Shown here piece after piece: positions 1-5,543 of a stretch of 5,745 bases of DNA. Below the pieces are notes generated by a model. It saw only the letters and a list, made by a program, of their open reading frames with translations, made no database searches and had not been told where the DNA came from. The stretch lies in contig CAMFIW010000216.1 in NCBI GenBank assembly GCA_945952355.1, forward strand, positions 1 to 5,745. The letters are read 5' to 3'. This stretch comes from an uncultured Phenylobacterium sp. (GTDB lineage Bacteria > Pseudomonadota > Alphaproteobacteria > Caulobacterales > Caulobacteraceae). Every line of letters starts with the position of its first letter. The first letter of the stretch is position 1. The translations under genes were made by a program, and so were the position numbers.

Positions 1-770
1 CTCTTGATCCGCGCGCCGTGCCGGCGGCGGGCGCGCATGTCCCAGCGGGCCCGGGCCGCGGCGGCGCGGAAGCGCTCGCGGCTGGGGATGTTGCCGTCGT
101 GGGCGCCGATCTCGATGTAGAGCTCGAGCCGGCCCTCGGCCTGCAGGGCGTACATGAACTCGGCGCGGCTGGCCGACAGGCGGGCCGGCGGATCCGAGAA
201 GGCGATGATGCTGGTCCGCTCGACCTGGTCGAGGCCTTCATAGACGAACCGCACGCTGCGTCCGTCGAGCTGCGGGCCCTGCTGGTAGCCGCGGCGGGCG
301 CGCTTCATGCCGCGCACCTCGAACATGTCGTGGAAATCGGCGCCATACTCGATGGCCAGCGGCAGGATCACCACGTCGCGGCTGTAGTTGGTGCAGGTGA
401 TCCGCTCGTAGAGCCGCTCCTCCCAAAGGAACCGCTTACGCTCGACGTGCAGCACGCCGGGCGAGCCGACCGGGCTGCCGGGATAGGGCAGGGACTGGCG
501 CGCGGCGTGGAAGGTGAAGAACACATTGTCCTGCGAGATCGCCGCCGAGAGCAGGCTGGGCGCCTTGTTCCCCAGCAGCAGGCGGAAGCACGACAGGATG
601 CGGGTGTCGTTGTGGAACAGGCCGTCGCCAGCCCCCAGGATGTCGCCATAGTCGTCGCAGACCACGAAGGTGTCGCGATCCTTGAGCGCATGCAGCCGAT
701 GCGGGACGCGCGGCTCATGGATCTCGCCGGGCTCGACCACGGCTTCCGGCGCGGGCGCCAGGTCGTCCAT
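1..770 (-). CDS. Glycogen-debranching-enzyme-like protein (amylo-alpha-1,6-glucosidase family), N-terminal part, cut by window edge
   Basis: An open frame runs from an ATG at 770 to the left edge, 256 full codons without a stop. The visible part matches the N-terminal beta-rich domain found before the (alpha/alpha)6 barrel in bacterial amylo-alpha-1,6-glucosidase-like proteins (GDE_N type). Signs are DTFVVCDDYGDI (33-44), LFHNDTRILS (51-60), the LHVERKRFLWEERLYERI stretch (107-124) and YGADFHDMFEVRG (142-154). The catalytic barrel would lie outside the window, so activity cannot be judged. No signal peptide is visible, which suggests a cytoplasmic protein. The start is 8 bases after the glycosyltransferase stop, and the sequence TGAGGA combines that stop with a Shine-Dalgarno, so the two genes are probably translationally coupled. 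The family usually hydrolyses alpha-1,6 branches of glucans, but the substrate of this subgroup is uncertain. Confidence 0.85.
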   Translation of the reverse strand, partial: MDDLAPAPEAVVEPGEIHEPRVPHRLHALKDRDTFVVCDDYGDILGAGDGLFHNDTRILSCFRLLLGNKAPSLLSAAISQDNVFFTFHAARQSLPYPGSPVGSPGVLHVERKRFLWEERLYERITCTNYSRDVVILPLAIEYGADFHDMFEVRGMKRARRGYQQGPQLDGRSVRFVYEGLDQVERTSIIAFSDPPARLSASRAEFMYALQAEGRLELYIEIGAHDGNIPSRERFRAAAARARWDMRARRRHGARIK

Positions 771-778
771 GCTGGTCC

Positions 779-1843
779 TCAGGCGCTGACGGCGATGGGC
801 GTGTCCGCGGACGCAGACGCGCGCCGCCGATCATAGAGCGCCAGGTAGCGGCGGGCCATGGCGGTGGACGAGAAGCGCGTCTCGAAACGCGCGCGTACCC
901 TGGCGCGGTCCAGCCGGTCGACCTGACGCACGGCCTGGACCGCCTGGTCCTCGTTGCGGACGATGAAGCCGGTCACGCCGTCCTCGATCACCTCCGGCAC
1001 CGAGCCGCATTCATAGGCCACCACCGGCGTGCCGCAGGCCATGGCCTCGATCATCACCAGGCCGAAGGGCTCGGGCCAGTCGATGGGGAATAGCAGGGCG
1101 TCGGCGCCGCCGAGAAAGGTCGACTTCTCGTCGTCGCCGATCTCGCCGATGAACTCGACCATGGGATGGGCGGCGATCAGGGGCTCGATCTTCTCTTGGT
1201 GGTAGGCGCGGTCCGCTACGTCGACCTTGGCCGCGATCTTGAGCCGCCGGCCCAGGCGCGCGGCGATGGCGATGGCGCGGTCCGGCCGCTTCTCCGGCGA
1301 GATCCGTCCGAGGAAGGCGAGATAGCCCTCGGTGCGCGGATGGAAGCGATAGAGGTCGGACGCCATGCCGTGGTGGACCGTGCCGGCCCAGTTCGCGTGC
1401 GCGAGCGGGCGGCGCTGGTCATCGCTGATCGAGACCAGGGGAAACTGCGACCAGCGGGCATAGACCCCGTCGAGGTCCTTAAGATCGAGTCGGCCATGCA
1501 GGGTGGTGAGGGTCCGCCCGGCCATGTCCTCGAAGAAGGGGAAATGGACCATGTCGGTGTGAAAGTGGATCACATCGAATTCGCGTGCGCGCCGGCGCAC
1601 CTCGTCGAGCTGGGACATGTGGGCGGCGAGGTCGGACTTCAGCGGCGCGGGATCGAGACGGATCGCCTCGTCGCGGACCGGCGCCAGCCGGGCGCGGGTG
1701 CGCGCGTCGGCGCTGGCGAACAGGGTCACATCGTGGCCGAGGTCGACGAGGGCGTCCGTCAAGTGCGCGACGACCCGCTCGGTGCCCCCATAGAAGCGGG
1801 GCGGCACGGCCTCGTATAGCGGCGTAACCTGGGCGATACGCAT
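779..1843 (-). CDS. GT4-family glycosyltransferase (GT-B fold)
   Basis: This 354-residue protein is a retaining GT-B glycosyltransferase that probably moves a sugar from a nucleotide-sugar donor; donor and acceptor are not known. The N-terminal domain has the glycine loop FYGGTERVV (17-25) and the HFHTD segment (93-97) where the family keeps an active-site histidine. The C-terminal domain begins near FLGRISPEKRPDRA (177-190), with the phosphate-contacting R180 and K185. It carries the E-x7-E motif as E258 to E266 in EPFGLVMIE, followed by GTPVVAYECGSVPEVI (271-286). Length is normal for the family. The ATG at 1843 has AGGAG about 7 bases upstream. It is the first gene of an operon with the debranching-like gene, so both probably act on one glucan or oligosaccharide. 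No membrane segment is seen. Family assignment is firm; specificity is open. Confidence 0.93.
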   Translation of the reverse strand: MRIAQVTPLYEAVPPRFYGGTERVVAHLTDALVDLGHDVTLFASADARTRARLAPVRDEAIRLDPAPLKSDLAAHMSQLDEVRRRAREFDVIHFHTDMVHFPFFEDMAGRTLTTLHGRLDLKDLDGVYARWSQFPLVSISDDQRRPLAHANWAGTVHHGMASDLYRFHPRTEGYLAFLGRISPEKRPDRAIAIAARLGRRLKIAAKVDVADRAYHQEKIEPLIAAHPMVEFIGEIGDDEKSTFLGGADALLFPIDWPEPFGLVMIEAMACGTPVVAYECGSVPEVIEDGVTGFIVRNEDQAVQAVRQVDRLDRARVRARFETRFSSTAMARRYLALYDRRRASASADTPIAVSA

Positions 1844-1906
1844 GAGGTGCTCCTGACGCGGGCAAGGGAGAGCGTCCGGACGCGGACGCCGCGCCGGTCA
1901 GACGAC

Positions 1907-1933
1907 AAGCGTCGGAGGTCGGTCGTCGGTTCC
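1907..1933 (-). promoter_or_regulatory. Candidate EcfG-like stress promoter of the glycosyltransferase operon
   Basis: On the minus strand GGAAC (1933-1929) is followed after 17 bases by CGCTTG (from 1911), 64 bases before the glycosyltransferase start. Alphaproteobacterial EcfG sigma factors use GGAAC-N16/17-CGTT, so the -35 is exact and the -10 is off by one inserted or changed base. The same arrangement recurs upstream of the downstream micro-gene. A perfect 12-bp palindrome GCGTCCGGACGC lies at 1872-1883, between this motif and the start codon. The role is inferred from motif and position only. Confidence 0.35.
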
Positions 1934-1971
1934 GGATTCACGAGAATTTGCCCGCGGACTGGCCACTGGCG

Positions 1972-2073
1972 TCACCCTTGGGGCAGGTCGATGTTCTCGT
2001 CCGGCAGGATCGGGGAAATGGTGAGAAGCAACAGGGCCATGATCGGCAGAAGCACAACGCGGGTGATGAACAT
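1972..2073 (-). CDS. Micro-protein copy 1: 33-residue single-span peptide with SPILPDEN-xx-LPQG tail
   Basis: A 33-codon frame runs from ATG at 2073 to TGA at 1972. The product has a short N-terminus with one arginine (R5), a hydrophobic stretch at about residues 6-19 (including IMALLLLTI), and a polar acidic tail SPILPDEN (20-27), ID, LPQG (30-33). It aligns with the 34-codon frame at 2203-2307 at about 20 of 33 positions, including 12 of the last 14. Of those 12 shared residues, 9 use different codons in the two copies, all silently, which non-coding DNA would not produce. By the positive-inside rule the tail would face the periplasm; alternatively the hydrophobic part is a signal sequence and the tail is released. 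No good Shine-Dalgarno precedes the ATG. I do not recognise the family, and function is unknown. It lies 128 bases upstream of the glycosyltransferase on the same strand. Confidence 0.75.
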   Translation of the reverse strand: MFITRVVLLPIMALLLLTISPILPDENIDLPQG

Positions 2074-2089
2074 GCGGCACAAATCCGGT

Positions 2090-2127
2090 TTGACGGTCGC
2101 GGGCTCATCACGCGTCCGGACCGTCAA
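2090..2127. repeat. Inverted repeat TTGACGGTC / GACCGTCAA upstream of micro-gene 1
   Basis: The 9-base arms at 2090-2098 and 2119-2127 are perfectly complementary, with 20 bases between them. The inner arm ends 16 bases before the ATG of micro-gene 1. It could be an operator, or a hairpin in the leader if transcription starts further upstream. The outer arm overlaps the CGCTTG element of the candidate promoter, which favours a DNA-binding site over an RNA structure. Confidence 0.5.
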
Positions 2128-2151
2128 GCGTCGACTAGGCGACCCAGTTCC
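2126..2151 (-). promoter_or_regulatory. Candidate EcfG-like promoter of micro-gene 1
   Basis: GGAAC (2151-2147) is followed after 16 bases by CGCTTG (from 2130), 53 bases before the micro-gene 1 start. This is the same pattern as upstream of the glycosyltransferase, including the local context CGACGCTTG versus CGACGCTTG. The expected EcfG -10 is CGTT, so the match is imperfect. The repetition before two different start codons is the main support. Confidence 0.35.
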
Positions 2152-2202
2152 AGCTCGACCACAGTTTTTTAACGAAGCCTGGCGCGCCCAACGCGCGGTT
2201 GT

Positions 2203-2307
2203 TCAACCCTGAGGCAGGGTTGCATTCTCATCCGGCAAAATGGGAGAGGCAGACATCAGGAGAAGGGCCGCGAAGACCAGGCTCAGGGCGCGCAACAGAG
2301 TGAACAT
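2203..2307 (-). CDS. Micro-protein copy 2: 34-residue single-span peptide with SPILPDEN-xx-LPQG tail
   Basis: A 34-codon frame runs from ATG at 2307 to TGA at 2203, directly upstream (129 bases) of its paralogue at 1972-2073. The product has an N-terminal arginine (R6), a hydrophobic stretch at about 7-20 (including FAALLLMSA) and the tail SPILPDEN (21-28), AT, LPQG (31-34). The hydrophobic half has drifted from copy 1 while staying hydrophobic, and the tail is fixed. In the tail the codons differ silently at S, P, I, L, D, N, P, Q and G. Its base composition is less GC-rich than its neighbours. There is no Shine-Dalgarno, and a possible -10 box ends 5 bases before the ATG, so the message may be leaderless, as is common in Caulobacter relatives. 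The family is not recognised. A small membrane protein, a secreted peptide and a leader peptide are all possible. Confidence 0.75.
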   Translation of the reverse strand: MFTLLRALSLVFAALLLMSASPILPDENATLPQG

Positions 2308-2312
2308 GACAT

Positions 2313-2343
2313 TAACTAGCTACACGGAGAGCGATCAGGTCAA
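2313..2343 (-). promoter_or_regulatory. Possible promoter of micro-gene 2, giving a leaderless mRNA
   Basis: TTGACC (2343-2338) is a good -35 match. Two overlapping -10 candidates follow: TAGCTA (2322-2317, spacer 15) and TAGTTA (2318-2313, spacer 19). Neither spacer is ideal. With TAGTTA the transcript would begin at or next to the ATG at 2307, which fits the missing Shine-Dalgarno. Confidence 0.3.
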
Positions 2344-2363
2344 GTCTCATTGAGCGCGATCAG
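2327..2363 (-). repeat. Tandem direct repeat CTGATCGC(G/T)CTC upstream of micro-gene 2
   Basis: On the minus strand CTGATCGCGCTC (2363-2352) and CTGATCGCTCTC (2338-2327) match at 11 of 12 bases and start 25 bases apart. The second copy sits directly after the TTGACC box. Two same-facing sites at a near-integral number of helical turns suggest paired binding sites for a regulator; this role is inferred. Confidence 0.4.
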
Positions 2364-2407
2364 CGAATATCGCGCCGCGCGACGAAGGATCGCCGCGAGC
2401 TCACCGC

Positions 2408-2432
2408 CCGGCGCCGCCGAATTCGGCGCCGG
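2408..2432 (-). terminator. GC-rich hairpin downstream of the slipin gene, possible terminator
   Basis: CCGGCGCCG (2408-2416) pairs perfectly with CGGCGCCGG (2424-2432) around a 7-base loop, and the central GCCGAATTCGGC can also pair with itself. It begins about 30 bases after the slipin stop in the direction of transcription. There is no T-run after it on the minus strand, so it may act with Rho or as an RNA end stabiliser. Confidence 0.4.
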
Positions 2433-2462
2433 CGCTCCAGATTCCGCCCATCGCCCCGGCGT

Positions 2463-3344
2463 TCAGGGCGTCTGCTGAACGAATCCGGCCGCGGTGCGCG
2501 GGTTCATCGCATCCACCATGGCGCTCGGCATCAGAATGGTGGCGCCGCGCTCCTTGGTGGTCTCGTAGATGATGTTCATGGCGCGTAGCTGCATCGCCGC
2601 CGGGCTTCGGGCGTAGATCTCCGCGGCTTCGACGAATTTCTCGGCGACCTCCTGCTCGGCCTGGCCCAGCAGCACGCGGGCGAGACGCTCGCGCTCGGCC
2701 TGGGCCTGGCGGCTCATTGCATCCTGCAAGGCGGGCGGTACGCTGATATCGCGGATTTCGACCGAGATCACCGCGATGCCCCAGTCAGCGATCTTGCGGC
2801 CGATCTCGTCGCGCAGCACCTCGTCGCCGTGCTTGCGATCGGCGAGCAGGCTGGAGAGGGCCGAAGAGCCCACCATCTCGCGCAAGGACGTCTGGGCGAC
2901 GCGCGGGATGGCCTCGCGATAGTCGGCGATCTCCAGGGCCGCGCGTTCGGGGTCATGAATCTGCCAGAACACCACGGCGTCGACATTGACCGGCACGGTG
3001 TCCTTGCTCAGCGCCTGTTCGGCGTTGAACTCCGTGGTCTGGATTCTCTGATCCACCCAGGAGGCCACTGCGTCGATAAAGGGAATCAGCACGAAGAGGC
3101 CGGGTCCCTCGACGCCACGCATCCGGCCCATGCGCAGGACCACGGCGCGCTCCCATTGATTGGCCATCAGCAGAGAGCGGGGGATCAACAGGGTGACGAC
3201 GATCAGCAGGGCCATTAGGACCCATAGCGGCGCGTCGCCGGAGCGGGCCGCCGCCCAGCCGCTCAGCGCCGCGAGGCCGGCGGTGATCAGGCTGAGCAGC
3301 GCGGCCGGGCCATTGGCCGAGCTGCGGAGGGGATAGTTGTTCAT
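2463..3344 (-). CDS. Slipin/stomatin-like SPFH-domain membrane protein
   Basis: The 293-residue product has two hydrophobic segments near the N-terminus (about 12-34 and 39-58), then an SPFH (band 7) domain from about 62 to 205. Family signs are ANQWERAVVLRMGRMRGVEG (61-80), GPGLFVLIPFID (80-91), the TVPVNVDAVVFWQIHDP stretch (116-132) and GIAVISVEIRDISVPPALQD (189-208). A charged, probably coiled-coil region follows (about 209-245, rich in QAERER and QEVAEKF), with a slipin-like C-terminus including ATILMPSAMVDAM (268-280). Slipins form membrane-bound oligomers in lipid-ordered domains and help control membrane proteins or proteolysis. No NfeD partner gene is visible. The ATG at 3344 overlaps the repressor stop (ATGA), with AAGGA about 9 bases upstream, so it is translationally coupled to that repressor. 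The class is confident; the cellular job is unknown. Confidence 0.92.
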   Translation of the reverse strand: MNNYPLRSSANGPAALLSLITAGLAALSGWAAARSGDAPLWVLMALLIVVTLLIPRSLLMANQWERAVVLRMGRMRGVEGPGLFVLIPFIDAVASWVDQRIQTTEFNAEQALSKDTVPVNVDAVVFWQIHDPERAALEIADYREAIPRVAQTSLREMVGSSALSSLLADRKHGDEVLRDEIGRKIADWGIAVISVEIRDISVPPALQDAMSRQAQAERERLARVLLGQAEQEVAEKFVEAAEIYARSPAAMQLRAMNIIYETTKERGATILMPSAMVDAMNPRTAAGFVQQTP

Positions 3345-3742
3345 GGTTCGGATTCCTTCCGGGTCACCAGTCGGGTGAGGGTTTGCGCCAGGGCCGCCGG
3401 CTCGACGCCGGCGGCGCGGGCCATGGCGAGGACCTGGCCGGCCAGGGCGTCGAGGCGCGCCTGCGGATCGGGCGCCTCTGGCGGACGAGCGACGAAGCTG
3501 CCGCGGCCGCGTTCGAGCGTGATGGCGCCGGCGCGCTCCAGCTCATCATAGGCGTGGCGGACGGTGTTGAGGTCGATGCGCAGGGCGACCGCCACCTGGC
3601 GCATGGTCGGCATCTGGTCGCCGGGCGACAGCGCGCCGGCCGCCAGGGCCTGCAGCACCTGTTCGCGCACCTGCACATAGATCGGCACGCCGCTCGGCTC
3701 GAGCCGCAGGTCCGTCAGCAAGGCTTGAACGAGTGTATGCAT
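3341..3742 (-). CDS. Short GntR-family transcriptional repressor, YtrA-like
   Basis: From the ATG at 3742 the product is 133 residues: one winged helix-turn-helix (about 18-85, with PIYVQVREQVLQALAAGALS, the PTMRQVAVALRIDLNTVRHA recognition region and the wing TLERGRGSFVA), then a helical tail of about 45 residues. There is no effector-binding domain. This is the architecture of the YtrA subfamily, whose members normally repress their own operon, often one with an ABC transporter. Here the only coupled gene is the slipin-like protein, with a 4-base ATGA overlap. An in-frame TTG at 3754 could add four residues and has GAGG 4 bases before it. The ATG is preferred because a plausible promoter puts the transcript start at about 3742-3743. 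A palindrome over the start codon suggests autorepression. Confidence 0.88.
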   Translation of the reverse strand: MHTLVQALLTDLRLEPSGVPIYVQVREQVLQALAAGALSPGDQMPTMRQVAVALRIDLNTVRHAYDELERAGAITLERGRGSFVARPPEAPDPQARLDALAGQVLAMARAAGVEPAALAQTLTRLVTRKESEP

Positions 3743-3754
3743 ACACTCATACAA
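3725..3754. promoter_or_regulatory. Operator-like palindrome on the GntR start codon
   Basis: GAGTGTATG-CATACACTC at 3731-3748 is an exact 18-bp palindrome. Extending outward to 3725 and 3754 gives 15-base arms with 13 of 15 pairs matching (TTG at one end, CAA at the other). The GT...AC halves agree with the general GntR operator pattern. It covers the repressor's ATG and the likely -10 box and transcript start, so occupancy would block its own operon. Binding by this repressor is inferred from position. Confidence 0.75.
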
Positions 3755-3779
3755 TCTGCCTCTCGCGGGCCGACGTCAA
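3750..3779 (-). promoter_or_regulatory. Candidate promoter of the GntR-slipin operon
   Basis: TTGACG (3779-3774) is followed after 18 bases by ATTGTA (3755-3750). The transcript would start at about 3742-3743, on the repressor ATG, giving a leaderless or nearly leaderless mRNA. The -10 box lies inside the extended operator palindrome. Confidence 0.4.
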
Positions 3780-3798
3780 GCGTCCCACCCCAGAGTGA

Positions 3799-3825
3799 CT
3801 TGCAATACGATACTCACTATGCAAG
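3799..3825. promoter_or_regulatory. Inverted repeat CTTGCA-N15-TGCAAG, possible operator of the CoA ligase gene
   Basis: The 6-base perfect arms at 3799-3804 and 3820-3825 are 21 bp centre to centre, two helical turns, so both halves lie on one face of the DNA. It sits 30 bases before the ligase start, in the 112-base divergent spacer. No convincing -35/-10 pair was found for the ligase. The binding protein is unknown. Confidence 0.35.
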
Positions 3826-3842
3826 CTGGCGGCCTCAGCCAT

Positions 3843-3848
3843 AGGAGG
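3843..3848 (+). promoter_or_regulatory. Perfect Shine-Dalgarno AGGAGG deciding a TTG start
   Basis: AGGAGG is followed 6 bases later by an in-frame TTG at 3855. Two earlier in-frame starts (GTG at 3795, ATG at 3819) have no ribosome-binding sequence, and the ATG lies inside the inverted repeat. Confidence 0.8.
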
Positions 3849-3854
3849 CCTGCC

Positions 3855-5543
3855 TTGCGTCCCAGTCCGCCCGAACGCGTCGCCGAGTATCGCCGTAAGG
3901 GCTGGTGGCTGGGCGAGACCGTGGAGCAGCTGTTCCGCAGGGCCGTCGACGCTCAACGGGAGGCCGAGGCCCTGGCCGACGCGCCCAACCGCGAGGCCCT
4001 GGTCGGCACGCCGCCGCGGCGTCTGACCTACCTCCAAGCCGACGCCGAGGTGAACGCCCTGGCCCATGTGCTGGCGGGTCTCGGCGTCGGGCGCGGCGAT
4101 GTGGTGGCGACCCAGTTGCCCAACCTCGTCGAGGGCGTGATCGCGTTCCTGGCCTGCGCGCGGATGGGGGCGATCCTCAGCCCGGTGGCCATGGCCTATC
4201 GCGGCCACGAGCTTCGCCAAATCCTGCCGGCGGTGGAGCCGAAGGTCTATCTGACGGTCGGCCAGTTCCACGGGTGCGACCACGCCGCGATGCTGGCCGA
4301 CCTGAAGTCCGAAGGCGTCACTCGGGCCGAGGTGGTGAGCCTCGGCGCGGCGCCGCCAGCCGGGGTTCGCTCGCTGGAGGCCCTGAGCGCGGCCGCGCCG
4401 GCCGGGCCATATGTCCCGCCCGCCGATCTCGACGCCGCCGAGGCCCTGACGGTGTGCTGGACCTCCGGCACGGAAGCCGCGCCCAAGGGCGTGCCGCGGC
4501 ACCACGACCACTGGGTGGTCAATGGTTGGGCCCTGGTCGAGGCCGCGGGGCTGAAGGCGGGCGACACGATCCTGAACCCGTTCCCACTGATCAACATCGC
4601 CGCGATCGGCGGCATGGTGATGACCTGGCTGGTCTGCCAGGGGCGGCTGGTGCAGCACCATCCCTTCGACCTGCCGATCTTCCTCGGCCAGATGCAGAAC
4701 GAGAAGGTGGCCTACACAGTCGCGCCCCCGGCCGTGCTGAACATGCTGCTGCAGAACGAGACGTTGCTGGCCAGCGCCGACCTGTCGAACCTGCGCTGCC
4801 TGGGCTCGGGGTCGGCGCCGCTATCGCCCTGGATGGTCGAGGGCTGGCAGAACCGCCACGGCGTCACGGTGATGAACGTGTTCGGCTCCAACGAGGGCGC
4901 GTCGCTGTTCTCGACCGGCGAGGCGATCCCCGATCCCGACCAGCGCGCCCGCTTCTTCCCGCGCTTCGGCGTCGAGGGTATCGACTGGCCGGCGGATTTC
5001 CCGGCCAAGATCCGCACGCGGCTGGTGGATCCGCAGACCGAGGTGGAGATCACCGCGCCCGGCGCCGAAGGCGAACTGCGCATTTCCGGGGCCATGACCT
5101 TCGACGGCTACTGGAACGCGCCGGACCTGACCCGGGCCGCCTTCGACGCGCAGGGCTATTTCAAGACCGGAGACCTGTTCGAGATCGCGCCCGAGGCCGG
5201 CGCGCGGTTCTACCGCTTCGTCGGACGCTGCAAGGAGATCATCATCCGCGGCGGCCAGAACATCTCCCCGGCCGAGATCGACGTGCTGATCGAGAGCCAT
5301 CCCAAGGTGCGCGAGGGCGCCTGCGCGGCCTATGCCGACGAGCGGCTGGGCGAGCGGGTTTGCGCGGTGGTCGCTCTGCGGCCGGATCAGGCCCTGACCC
5401 TGGACGAGCTGACCTCACACCTGAAGGCGCACGACATCGCCACCTACAAGCTGCCCGAAAAGCTGCGGGTGGTGGACGCCCTGCCGCGCAACGCGCTGGG
5501 CAAGGTGCAGAGGCGCGAACTGACAGGCGTTGCGGCCTCCTGA
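3855..5543 (+). CDS. Acyl/aryl-CoA ligase, class I adenylate-forming (ANL) family
   Basis: From the TTG at 3855 the product is 562 residues, normal for the family. It should activate a carboxylic acid with ATP to an acyl-AMP and transfer it to coenzyme A in the cytoplasm. Motifs in order: phosphate loop TSGTEAAPKG (203-212); aromatic/adenine-site FGSNEG (343-348); TGDL (438-441) with the ATP-ribose aspartate D440; hinge and A8 region beginning FVGRCKEIIIRGGQNISPAE (455-474); and the C-terminal catalytic lysine in NALGKVQRREL (K550). The glutamate in TSGTE and the FGSNEG form resemble cyclohexanecarboxylate-CoA ligase and dihydroxybenzoate-AMP ligase relatives more than long-chain FadD, so a cyclic or aromatic acid is a reasonable guess but unproven. 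No carrier-protein or synthase gene is next to it. It is transcribed away from the GntR gene across a 112-base spacer and could share control with it. All core residues are intact. Confidence 0.92.
   Translation: MRPSPPERVAEYRRKGWWLGETVEQLFRRAVDAQREAEALADAPNREALVGTPPRRLTYLQADAEVNALAHVLAGLGVGRGDVVATQLPNLVEGVIAFLACARMGAILSPVAMAYRGHELRQILPAVEPKVYLTVGQFHGCDHAAMLADLKSEGVTRAEVVSLGAAPPAGVRSLEALSAAAPAGPYVPPADLDAAEALTVCWTSGTEAAPKGVPRHHDHWVVNGWALVEAAGLKAGDTILNPFPLINIAAIGGMVMTWLVCQGRLVQHHPFDLPIFLGQMQNEKVAYTVAPPAVLNMLLQNETLLASADLSNLRCLGSGSAPLSPWMVEGWQNRHGVTVMNVFGSNEGASLFSTGEAIPDPDQRARFFPRFGVEGIDWPADFPAKIRTRLVDPQTEVEITAPGAEGELRISGAMTFDGYWNAPDLTRAAFDAQGYFKTGDLFEIAPEAGARFYRFVGRCKEIIIRGGQNISPAEIDVLIESHPKVREGACAAYADERLGERVCAVVALRPDQALTLDELTSHLKAHDIATYKLPEKLRVVDALPRNALGKVQRRELTGVAAS

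Noticed and set aside
18..836. Long plus-strand open frame of 272 codons
   Set aside because: It is antisense to the debranching-enzyme-like gene, whose minus-strand product has clear family motifs. The plus product is rich in A, G, R, V and H, typical of a GC-rich shadow.
1166..1819. Plus-strand open frame of 217 codons
   Set aside because: It lies fully inside the glycosyltransferase gene on the other strand and has no recognisable domain.
1898..2080. Minus-strand open frame of 60 codons starting at GTG 2080
   Set aside because: It overlaps micro-gene 1 in another frame, is histidine-, proline- and arginine-rich, and has no counterpart at the paralogous copy.
2165..2170. T-run TTTTTT on the plus strand as a terminator
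   Set aside because: No stable hairpin precedes it on the plus strand, and no plus-strand gene ends nearby.
1847..2212. Plus-strand open frame of 121 codons in the central spacer
   Set aside because: It is arginine- and serine-rich without a motif or ribosome-binding site, and is antisense to micro-gene 1, which has much better evidence.
3747..4661. Minus-strand open frame of 304 codons
   Set aside because: It is antisense to the CoA ligase and shows shadow composition rich in H, Q, R and G.
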